From contig JAIUSX010000014.1 in NCBI GenBank assembly GCA_026573805.1, positions 3,410,001-3,474,000 on the forward strand: 64,000 bases of DNA. Direction: 5' to 3'. The notes under the pieces are model-generated. The model did no database searches and was not told the DNA's origin. It worked only from the letters and a program-made list of their open reading frames with translations. How positions within the stretch are numbered: the stretch's first letter is position 1; the number at the start of each line of letters is the position of its first letter. The stretch comes from Hesperophylax magnus. Taxonomy: Eukaryota; Arthropoda; Insecta; Trichoptera; Limnephilidae. A program made the position numbers and the translations under genes. Below are positions 38,345-49,400 of the stretch, piece after piece.

Positions 38345-39004
38345 TATCGCCCATAAGAATAATGATTTTTTTCCAGAAATGCAACATTAAGAAGATTTTG
38401 TGACTGATTTCGGTTTTGACCAAGTCCGAACCCAAGTCTTGCAAAAGTGCCGGTAAATTTATGATTTTTGTTCAAAAGCAATTTTATGCAGATTTTATAA
38501 CTGATCAATTTTTACATTGATTCTTGTCTTGATTCCGAAATTTCAGCCTGATCGGCGCCATAGAGCCTGTAAAAAATAGCGTTTTAAGTTCGATCCCAAG
38601 TTTCAAATTAGTGCTCATAAGATTGATATTTCTTCTAGAAATGCAAGTTTATGCAGATTTAAGTACTGATTTTGGTTCGGACCATTATTCTTATCAAGAT
38701 TACAAAATTTCAGTCCGTTTGGTACTATAAATCCTGAAAAAAATGGCTTTTTAAGTCCCAACCCAAGTCTTGCAATAGTGCCCGTTAAATTTATGATTTT
38801 TCTTCAAATGCAACTCTATGCAGGTCTTATAACTGATTTTAACTGTTACTTTTGTTCTTATCACGATTCCGAAATTTCAGCCTGGTCGGCGCCATAGAGC
38901 CTGAACAATTGGCTTTGTTAGTTCGAACCCAAGTCGCATTACTGCCCATCATTTTGATGATTTTTCCACAAATGCACCTTTTTTCAGATTTTGATTTTGA
39001 TTTC
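38345..39004 (+). repeat. Decayed satellite monomers at the array edge
   Basis: The monomer landmarks are still visible (GATTCCGAAATTTCAG, CATAGAGCCTG, CGAACCCAAGT), but with many substitutions and indels. These are the most diverged monomers before the 176-bp array. Confidence 0.85.
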
Positions 39005-39884
39005 GCTTAAGACCATGATTTGTATCACGATTCCGAAATTTTCAACCCAAACGGTACCATCGAACCTGAAAAATGGATTTTAAACTTCGAACCCATGTCG
39101 CATTATTGCCTATAATTTTGATGATTTTTCCTCAAATGCAATTTATTGCAAATTTTAAGACTCATTTCGCTACAGACCGTGATTAAGACCATGATTTGTA
39201 TCACGATTCCGAAATTTTCAACCCAAACGGTACCATCGAACCTGAAAAATGGATTTTAAACTTCGAAACCATGTCGCATTATTGCCTATAATTTTGATGA
39301 TTTTTCCTCAAATGCAATTTATTGCAAATTTTAAGACTCATTTCGCTACAGACCGTGATTAAGACCATGATTTGTATCACGATTCCGAAATTTTCAACCC
39401 AAACGGTACCATCGAACCTGAAAAATGGATTTTAAACTTCGAAACCATGTCGCATTATTGCCTATAATTTTGATGATTTTTCCTCAAATGCAATTTATTG
39501 CAAATTTTAAGACTCATTTCGCTACAGACCGTGATTAAGACCATGATTTGTATCACGATTCCGAAATTTTCAACCCAAACGGTACCATCGAACCTGAAAA
39601 ATGGATTTTAAACTTCGAAACCATGTCGCATTATTGCCTATAATTTTGATGATTTTTCCTCAAATGCAATTTATTGCAAATTTTAAGACTCATTTCGCTA
39701 CAGACCGTGATTAAGACCATGATTTGTATCACGATTCCGAAATTTTCAACCCAAACGGTACCATCGAACCTGAAAAATGGATTTTAAACTTCGAACCCAT
39801 GTCGCATTATTGCCTATAATTTTGATGATTTTTCCTCAAATGCAATTTATTGCAAATTTTAAGACTCATTTCGCTACAGACAGT
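39005..39884 (+). repeat. 176-bp tandem array, five copies
   Basis: GATTAAGACCATGATTTGTATCACG recurs at 39181, 39357, 39533 and 39709, an exact 176-bp period; the first unit starts with CGCTTAAGACC just before 39005. The unit is a diverged satellite monomer lengthened by about 10 bp (GACCGTGATT). Units 2-4 read CTTCGAAACC and units 1 and 5 CTTCGAACCC, consistent with inward amplification. The array ends at CTACAGACAGTTATTC. Confidence 0.93.
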
Positions 39885-40783
39885 TATTCACTACTATTAT
39901 ATAATATTTTAACGAAATTACATAATTTAATATATTTAAATTGCTCTACCTGTATTAAAATGTAAAGAGTTTTGAAGAATTATCAAAATTGATTTCTTCA
40001 TAAACGACTCAATTTTTGTAGATACCTCAAAACCCATGCCGAACATTTTTACGTGGTTAATTCGACCTAATACAAGATAATGAATATTTTTCAAAACTTT
40101 TGTTTTGTTGTTTCGATCCCTCCTAATAATGTCTTAGCCTTAGGAGACGACTAAGGTTTAAATCCACTTTTTTTTAAATATCCTTACCGTCAACATACTT
40201 AAAAAATATGGCCTTTTGCGTGGAGTTAATAACAAAAAAATTAGAAATGATTGCTGATTATTCTTAAAAAAAACCACACTAAGTTCCAATTAAGATTCTC
40301 TTTAAAAGGAGAAAAAATTAATTAAAAAAAATTAAAGCACCAATATTTAACTTTTAAGTTCTGAAAAAACCGTATCATTAAAAATAATACAACATTCAAA
40401 ATCTGGGTTTTTTTTAACACTCGTGAATATAACAAGTTTGATAAAATTTGCTAAATAAAATGAAAATTAGCACTTAACAGTTTGAAAGTCCTATGTAATT
40501 TTGAATGAAATGACAGAGGTTTTTAGTTTCAGGGAATACGGTCGCAGTTCTCTTGAATTTCAGATGAATCCAATTTAAACTTACAAAACAAATTGTAGTT
40601 CCAGTAGTACTAACATCACTTTAAAAATTATTCCCTAATGTTGTCTGGTTCGCGCCGGTAGACAAAACTTTACTTTTCATCACTTTTTTCATCCTGTTAT
40701 TTTATAGAATGTACATTCAGGTCGCATCTCCGTGAGAAGGGGCAGAGGCGAAAACCATTAATATAATAATCATCAAAAATACT
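39885..40783. other. AT-rich unique sequence outside the satellite
   Basis: First non-satellite sequence to the right of the array. No gene, RNA or recognisable mobile element seen; runs of A and T are frequent. Confidence 0.6.
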
Positions 40784-41100
40784 AATTTCGGTGTTGTGTC
40801 GCATTCAATTAATTCTTGAACTCGGATTTGCTTTGAATTTCGGTTGTGTGTTGCATTCAATTAATTTTTGAACTCGGATTTGCTTTGAATTTCGGTTGTG
40901 TGTTGAATTCAATTATTTTTTGAACTCGGATTTGCTTTGAATTTCGGTTGTGTGTTGAATTCAAATATTTTTTGAACTCGGATTTGCTTTGAATTTCGGA
41001 TGTGTGTTGCATTCAATTAATTCTTGAACTCGGATTTGTTTTGAATTTCGGTTGTATGTTGCAAACAATCAATTCTTGAACTCAGATTTGCTTTGAATTT
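40784..41100. repeat. 52-bp minisatellite, six copies
   Basis: TTGAACTC recurs at 40816, 40868, 40920, 40972, 41024 and 41076, an exact 52-bp period. The unit is AATTTCGG, TTGTGTGTTG, CATTCAATTAATT, CTTGAACTCGGATTTGCTTTG, with a few substitutions per copy. Confidence 0.95.
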
Positions 41101-41404
41101 TAATATAATTTTCAAAATTAGAAGTGGGTTGTGTAATTATTCAGATAAGCGATAAAGTGGGTAGGTTAAAATCCCGGCGTGCGCATGAAAATTTTGTATA
41201 ATTATAATATGTAATAATTTGTACCCTGAATATGCTTGAGTAAAGCGAAACCGGTCGGTTCTAAAAATTATTAAAAACACGTGGTTTTAAAACAAAAAGA
41301 TATTTTATTTTATTAAATATGTCAAACCACAAAGTGATTGCTTTCTACAAAAATATAATTTTTATTTGGTTGATTTGTGGTATTATACAATTTGCCCATT
41401 AAAA

Positions 41405-41635
41405 TTAACATAATATTTGCCGCACGTTTCAGAGTGGAAGATACTTTCAGTATCGCAAGACCACCATTCAGAACTAAAACGTTGGCTTTAAATGGCTTTA
41501 GCCGTATTTGACGACCAGATCTGAATAGCCAGGTACATCTCCTTCCCCTCCCTCCTCTACCATCATCCTCACAATATATCCCGATTGGGGATGCCATATT
41601 CTAACTAGCACCGACCGTTTTGTTCTTTCATTTCT
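41405..41635 (+). repeat. Dispersed repeat, copy A (related to 57700-57920 minus)
   Basis: The segment from AGAGTGGAAGATACT through CCAGATCTGAATAGCC to GGGGATGCC matches the reverse complement of about 57700-57920 with moderate divergence. A 91-codon frame on the minus strand (41322-41597) crosses it, but the related copy does not preserve that frame. The element class is not recognised. Confidence 0.6.
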
Positions 41636-41765
41636 ATTATTTCTCAGTTGATGTTATATATTGTGCTGTTATTGGATAATAAATAGTCTGTAAATAAATT
41701 GTAAGGTTGTTCGAAATGTAATCACAAGGCCTAACACACCAAGTTTATCAATTTCAATGAACAGC

Positions 41766-41944
41766 GTTATTCAGTTTTGTGGTGTTATGCCGTGTTGCAC
41801 TTCCCCTTCCTTAACCAACGTTTCGGACTGTGTCACAGGTTGTACGCCTAGGTCAGGGCAATTGATGGATACTGTAACTTTTCCGAAACGTTGACTAAAA
41901 AAGAAGGAAGCGCAACACGGCATACTACCCTAAAAATGAATCAC
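41766..41944. repeat. Fold-back (inverted repeat) element, about 180 bp
   Basis: Arm 41766-41826 (through TGCCGTGTTGC and AACGTTTCGG) pairs with 41883-41944 (CCGAAACGTT through GCAACACGGCA). The inner ~38 bp of each arm pair closely and the outer ~25 bp pair less well. About 56 bp of loop separates them. It could be a MITE or a fold-back remnant; no clear target duplication seen. Confidence 0.7.
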
Positions 41945-43861
41945 AATGATACCTTTGGGCGTGAAAATCTCAAATCAATTTCAATTAATATATTACCTGC
42001 CCCTGTCAATCAAAGTATTTGTGTCAATTGTCTTAGCACGAAAACACCCAATGAAAGACAGGTAAAAACTTTCTTAGATTTTTCTTTTCAACAGTTTATT
42101 ATAATTTATTAAGAAAAAGGGTATGATTTTCTTCAGCCTTTAGCTGACCAGACTACTCTGTGATCTTCCACGATCATAGAACTTAGATTAAAGGTCTAAT
42201 TCATCGTAATCTATAGGCACTCGATAACTTATCACTCTTTAAAATTAAAAAATACAAGGAATGATATAAACACATTAAGAAAGTTAACCCAATTCGAACA
42301 ATTTTCTCCCACGCCTTGCCTGGCGTGTAAAACTAAATATTTTTCCAACAACTGAAAATTTCAAAAGGAAATGACATGAACATATTTAATTGAAATATAT
42401 TTACAGTGTTACTTAGGAATACATTTTAAGTTTGCAAATTTTATTTAGTTTTTTTATTATGGGTATTAGCCTTCCAATTGTTGTACTCTGTTTGGGCCGT
42501 AAAGTCGGACGTTGTCTTGTTTGTGAAAGAAATAAATTTTAAAATTTAATGATAACCAAGGGCTTCGGGGAGTAGATACTTAAGAGTATTGATCAATACA
42601 AACGAACGTTACACTTTAATTTACGATCGGCACTAATTTCTAAAATTCTTGCCATCGTTGGAGGACATTGTGTTGATTTGTGATAATCTTAAAGTAGGAA
42701 ACGGTAGGAAAATAAAATTTCTCATTTGATTGCACGATGTACTTTTATATGTAATACAATCGAAATAGGATCTCTTCTTAAGAATCCTTATCCCTTCTCA
42801 AACTCTCCGTCTTCCTAAGCGTTTTCTAAGTCAGTTACAAATGTGTGTGCTACGCGGTCGGACCTCAGGAATGTCTTGTTCCCCTAATGGTAAGGTCAGG
42901 TAGCCAGGCGACTTACACTCTCACACCCTTACACCCCTGCAGCCTTCCAGTTCTACAACCTCCCAGCCTTATAGCCACCTAGTCTTATAGCTTGCGACCC
43001 CTATAGTGCCAGCCTGACGATGTATGGACCCAATAGGAGTCATGTATGCGGTGGGTTATATATCACCCACCCTAATAGTCCTGGGGTCACATCGAGCAAC
43101 GTATAATGCATACAAGTTGCCCTAATCAATAATCTCACGGATAGTGTGAATTGGGCTTTATCCCAGCTACATGTTTGGGTTGGTTTATATGAGGTGTACG
43201 TGTGATTTAGTGGTCTAAACACTTTCTTTTATTCTCGGCGGTAAAGCTCAAAGGGTTAAAAATACATAAACGCGTTTCTAGCACATAAGATTTTTTTATT
43301 GGAGATAAAAACTCTAAGACAGCCTTACTTTAAAACACTTCCAAACCGTTAAACGGTGTTTTAGTTCTACATTGAATAAAGACTATAAATTCTGTTTCTT
43401 TTTTTATTGTGTATATTAAATTCTCACTTCCCTTTTTTCGCGTTTATCCGCGATTTTCACTCTCAATTTTAGTGACAATTTTCTAGCATATTCCAAAAAT
43501 AAAAATTTATTTTCAATATTTTGTATTTTTTAAAATTCTTCGACGTTTGGAGTAAAAATATTCCAATTCGTATTAAAGCATATTTAAAATACAAAAATCA
43601 AAAATATAATTATATCTAGTTTCTGTAAATGGTATTTGATTTTAAGACATCTCCAAAAAGAAGAAAAATTTGTGTAGATCATTTAATATCTTAGAATTAA
43701 TCTTAAATTCGGTGAGAAATTCCAAGTTTATACTAACTGGCGTGTACCCGGCATTGCTAGAGGTTGTGAATGATTTGAAGTAAAGTTTTGAGGTTATGAA
43801 TTCTATGATAAACATCGACTTTTCTCTACTTTTGTATGTATATTAAATGCATTTATTATAT
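41945..43861. other. Intergenic sequence without recognised genes
   Basis: Mostly AT-rich. A pyrimidine-rich patch at about 42895-43020 has ACACCC and CAGCCTT repeats. No gene, tRNA or transposon recognised. Confidence 0.5.
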
Positions 43862-44640
43862 AAATTTAATTTATTTTATTTATTTACTACATGCCCTAGT
43901 GGGTTTATAATAATTTACAAGCCATTTTTATCAATGTAAATACTTAAAAATAACAAGAATATAAAGATAATGAAAAAAAACTAAATTGCAACAAAAACAT
44001 AAAAGAAACTACAAAGGTAATATTTTTTCCGAAAATAATAATTCTCATATGGATAATTGAATTTAAAAGATTCAAAAGAAAAATAGAAAAGAGTTAAAGA
44101 TATACCTATATACGATTTACCTATATGGGTCTATCTGTTTCTAGAAAAATAAATGTGATGGAATAAACAACATTTATATTGACTAGTTTTGAGATAAAAT
44201 ATATCTCCCAGATAAGAATATTTATTTCCGATACGGTGACGTCTCGGAATTTTGAAATTTAGATAAACCAGTGTCCTGGTGTTGTATAATAAAAGGGTAA
44301 TACATTTCGTCAACATTTTTTGGGAACATGGCTATTGATTAATTGAAGCAATTCAGGACAGTCAATTTTGTTATGAAGTATTTTATGTTATATTATTAAA
44401 CCTGTGATCATTCTTTGTTCTGAAAGTTTCAATAGAGACATTTTATTCACGAAGTAATTGTAATCAATATTTTGTATAGGAATATGCAATTTATAGTTTA
44501 TATACCTGAGGAACTTATGTTGAATCTTTTCAATGTTATCTGAATTAATTTAAAAAAAGGGGACACCATAACGTAAAGTTATACTGTAGTTGGCATCTGA
44601 CAAGGGTTTGATATAATATAATAAATGTGGCTAAATTATT
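43862..44640 (-). pseudogene. LINE reverse-transcriptase tail and 3' UTR remnant
   Basis: Read on the minus strand, the region from about 44600 gives SDANYSITLRYGVPFF, then scattered frames including LSKFQNSETSPYRK near 44270. This resembles the C-terminal tail after the RT domain of Jockey-like non-LTR retrotransposons, where a Tyr-Gly segment is followed by a short-chain C-terminal region. Many stops interrupt it. It ends on the minus side with CCCACTAGGGCATGTAGTAAATAAATAAAATAAA, a 3'-end motif that recurs at 51825 and 58197. The upstream catalytic RT is absent, so this is a 5'-truncated, decayed copy. The clade is a guess from the tail layout. Confidence 0.5.
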
Positions 44641-46189
44641 CGTTAGGCTTTTGCAGTTCCAAATCAAAGGCAAAAGTCTTATTGAGAGTCCTGGTGGCGG
44701 TGTTTAGTTATGGGATTGATAATTAATTCCACATACCCAGAATCTCTCTCTCACTAAGATGAGTAGTAGACATATGAACACCAGATGATTTAGGCTCATC
44801 ATGGTTCCTATATATATTTGACAGGTTATTGTCACGTATTACAGTTTGGCAATAGGATATTTAAACCTTAAAATTTCCTCATCTTCAATATGAGTTTATA
44901 TTTATTTTTTTATAAATAAACCTTCCGGAAGAAATTTTCTAAATGAGAATGATAACCCTATCAAAAACCGTCGGGTAGTTACTAAAAGAACTATGCGCAC
45001 AAACAGACAGACGCGGAAAGCGACTTTATTTTATACTATTTTGAACCCATGCAGAAGAATAGTACTATCCTAACATTAATTATTATTATTTTTGAGGTTG
45101 AACACATCTACTATTTCTACGAAAGTATTGCCAACTGCATGCAATCTAGGTAAAAGCGAGTATATAAATGACTCAGTCCTGATGCTACTGTTGCAATTTA
45201 AAAAAAATCGATAAGTATTTCTAGTGATGACTGGCATATTGAAAGTGATTAGGCTCAGTAAATCAGAACTGTCTATAATTTCATTAACTACGAGTATTTA
45301 AAACATAAAAGTCAAGACGGAAACCAGTGTTCCATTTAACAGTTTTAATTTTTTTATCAAGTGGTTGGATATTTAATTTCCTAACTAAAGAAAGTAACCG
45401 TATTTTCAAAATTAATGACTTTCTCATGAAGATTATTATTTTAAAGACAGAGGCATGATTCTTCCGAAAAGTATTACTGTGTTGTATTAAATATACCAAT
45501 TTTCTGCGTAATGCGTTAAATTATTCAATTCATTGAACTTTAAAAAAATGGAACTGATAAGTATAATTCATACAAGCGATAATGTATTTGAATTATTTTA
45601 TTAATTAATAATTCTTTCTTTAAGAATGTGTATTTGTTGTTGTCGCCTGGCTGGTCAATTCAGATAAACGTACTTTTATTAGAAAGTTTAAGCTTGGAGA
45701 GTAACTGTAATTACTGACAGCGAAAAATAAAATCAAACACACACATTTTATTGTAAAAGTGTATTTTGAAAGTTATTGTCATCTCACTGTATTGTTGTTA
45801 CATATAAAAATAATTCATAAAAAAATCACGAAGTTTCATAAATTTTTTTCCACATTGCGGTCAAAATTTACATTTATTTAACCTCTATAATTTTATAACA
45901 AAAAAAAAAAATTGATAATATGATTGGTTTTTGATGGGCAAGTATTTTATAAAAAATACTTTCAGTTTCACAAATCCTTCAATTACAGTATCCAGTGATG
46001 TTTCACTGGTCTGCGCTTGTAATATTATGAAAGATGATTTTACGTAAAAACAGTACTCATTAAAAAAATGTATTAATTTTTAAAGAAGGTTTCCAGGGAT
46101 AAATTCTATCATTTACGCAAATTCCCTAGGACTGGTAATTCAATCACTTCATCGTGAACGTTTTTCCCTTTTCACATATAAAGTGATGA
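44641..46189. other. Intergenic sequence left of the gypsy element
   Basis: AT-rich; includes AAACAGACAGACGCGGAAAGCGACTT near 45000, which resembles dispersed insect repeat text but could not be assigned. No gene recognised. Confidence 0.45.
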
Positions 46190-46369
46190 TGTTTTATTCT
46201 ATTTAATGTGGATGACTTTATATTAAAACACTGATTGTATTTTATGAGATAGACTTTTATTCTCGTGACGGTTATACAGAGAGCTTGTTAGCGTGACCAC
46301 AGACGACAATACAATGTGTTACAATCACCTCTAGCACTAGTGATGTGCGACACCAATAGTGATGTTACA
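46190..46369 (-). repeat. 3' LTR of gypsy element
   Basis: 180 bp; on the minus strand TGTAACATCACT...AATAAAACA. No difference from 50600-50779. Confidence 0.95.
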
Positions 46370-46381
46370 TCCCCTTTCTTT
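46370..46381 (-). other. Polypurine tract of gypsy element
   Basis: AAAGAAAGGGGA on the minus strand, directly before the 3' LTR; primes plus-strand DNA synthesis in this family. Confidence 0.85.
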
Positions 46382-46467
46382 ATTTATAAAAACAATAAAA
46401 ATTCAAATACATTGATATTAGACATTATGCTTACATACAATACAATAAAATCTTAAATACACTGACA

Positions 46468-49400
46468 TTAGACATTATACCTATCGGGTTGTTTGACCAC
46501 TCTACCATATCTGGTAATGTAAGGGTTGTTCAAATTATTATATTCTCCCACCTGTCCCTCATCTCCAGCTTCTGCCTCTTCAAGTGCCGGATCAGATCGC
46601 ATGGACAGATGGTCATTATTAACATTTGTATTATATCTCATTTTTAAGTGAATTCTATTTCGTCTGTACGTGTTACCATAATAATCTTCAACAATATAAG
46701 ACCTGTTACATTTTAATTTTTCCTTGACCACAGCTGGTAACCAATTACTTTTAGGGTTTTTCTTAAAATACACATAATCTCCTGTTTTAAATATAGACAT
46801 AGGTTTTGCATTGACATTATAATATTTAGAATTTTTTGAATTATTTTTTTCAACGCAGTTTTTGTAATCTGAGAATCTTACAACCTTTGGTTTTAATTTA
46901 ATTTGAGTTAAAGGAATATTCATTCTTAAAGTTCTAGACATTAATAATTGAGCAGGTGACGGTAAATTGGCTTTAGGTGTGTTTCTATAATGTAATAGAG
47001 CTATATAAGGATCTGTATTTGTTTCTTTTGACTTTTTTAGAATATTTTTTATAATTTTAACAGAACTTTCTGCCTGACCATTAGATTGAGAATGATATGG
47101 ACTAGTAACTACATGTTCTATATCCCAATCGTATAAAAATGATTTGAATTCAATAGCTTGAAAAGGCGGACCTCCATCAGAGACTAAAGACATTGGTATA
47201 CCATGACGTGCAAAAATAGATTTTAAGTGAATTATGACATTTTTTGCAGTAGAATTATTATTTAGGAAAGCAGTTTCAATAAACTTTGAATAGTAATCTG
47301 TTACAATGAGGTACGTTTGATTATCAAAATACATTAAATCAATACCTACTTGTTGCCATGGAAACTTATTAATTTCATAATTTATCAGTGGTTCCTTCTG
47401 ATTAGAAACTTTAAATTTATTACATATTTGACATTGCTCAATTAAATTTTTTATATCTACAGTGATACTAGGCCAATATAAAGTATCTCTAGCTAATCTT
47501 AGACATTTGTTTATTCCTTGATGTCCTTCATGTATTTTGTTTAACATTTCTTTTCTCATAGTTTGAGGTACTAGCAATTTATTACCCTTAAATATTAACT
47601 CATTAATGACATGAATTTCGTCTTGAATATTATAATAACATTTTAAAGTGTAATGAACTTTATCTTTGCTATTCGGCCAACCTTCATAATAATATTTTTT
47701 TAATATTTGCATAGTTTCATCCAAAGCAGTAGCATTACTCAATTTTTTACGATATTCTTCACTAATAGCTAAGTTCATATATATTGAATTTACATGACAA
47801 TGTAGATCAGACTCATAATCAGGTATATAATGATCTTTTAAAGCTGCTCTAGATAAAGTATCTGATATATACATTTCTTTACCTGGGACATGTATAACAT
47901 TTAAATCATAAGATTGAAGAGCTAACATCATACGTTGCAATCTAGCTGGTACATCATGTAAAGGTTTTTTAAATAAATAGACTAAAGGTTTGTGATCAGT
48001 TTGTACTGTCACTTTGTTACCATAAATATACTGATGAAACTTATTACAACCAAATTGTATGGCAAATAATTCTTTTTCAATTTGAGCATAATTTTCCTGC
48101 GACTGTGTCATTGTTTTTGAACTAAATGCAATTGGACGGTTATTTTGCATAATAACTGCTCCTATAGCTGATTTTGATGCATCGACTGATAAAGTTAGTG
48201 GTATTTTTGGATCATAATGACTTAAAACTGTTGCATTTGAAATAGCCTCTTTCAAAGTTTTAAAACATTTTTCACAATTTTCATCCCATGACCATATAAC
48301 ATTATTTTTTAATAAATTTCTCAAAATTTGTGACTTATTTGATAAGTTTTCAATGAATGGGCCCAAATAATTTACCATTCCTAAAAATCTTTGTAAATCT
48401 TTGACATTTTTAGGAGACGGCAACTCTAAAATAGCTTTGACTTTCTCTTTGTCAACTTTTACTCCTTCCTTACTAAAAATATAACCTAGGAAACATACTT
48501 CCTTGACTAAAAATTTACATTTCGACTTATTTAATTTTAAGTTGACTTCTCTAGCCCTTTCCAAGACTTTTCTTAACCTAAAATTATGAATTTCTTCAGT
48601 TTCTCCATAAATTAAAAAATCGTCGACAAAAATTAATATACCTTCCAGATCTCCAAACAAATCTACCATAATCCTATAAAAAATTTCCGTTGCTGCGTTT
48701 ATTCCAAACGGTAGTCTTAAATACCTGTACCTTCCAAATGGAGTTTGAAAAGTACATAAATCACTACTTTCTTCATCTAACTTCAATGACCAAAATCCAG
48801 AATAAGCATCTAGATGTGAAAAATATGCAGCACCTATAAGTTTTGATCTAATTTCATCGATGTTTTTTAATGGAAAATATTCTCTCATTATGCAGTTATT
48901 TAATTTTCTAGGATCAAGACAAATTCTTAATTTACCTGACTCCTTGACAGTTATGACAACAGAATTTACCCAAGAAGTAGGTTTAGTAACCTTTTCAATG
49001 ACCTTCATCTTGTCCATGCGATCTAATTCCTCACGAAGTCTGTTTTGTAAGGCAAATGGGACTTTCCTCGGAGGATCAACGCACGGAACGGCATCTTGAC
49101 GAAGTTTGAGATGAACGACAGGTGGTAAACATCCGAGACCCTGAAATATGTCATTATATTCAGTAAATAAGGTGTTATGATCATATTGAACATTAAATAT
49201 TCTTTTTATAATTCCAAATTTCTGAATAGTTGGAAGACCTAAGACTGATTGACATTCTATATTTGTGACAAAAAATATTATTTTACTTATGACATTTCCA
49301 TTGATTTGACATACAATATCACAATGACCAATAATAGGTATTTTATTACCTCCAAATCCTGACACTTTTGTAAAAACTTTTTGTAAAATTGTATTACATA

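Noticed and set aside
41322..41597. 91-codon minus-strand frame
   Set aside because: It crosses the dispersed repeat; the related copy at 57700-57920 does not keep the frame.
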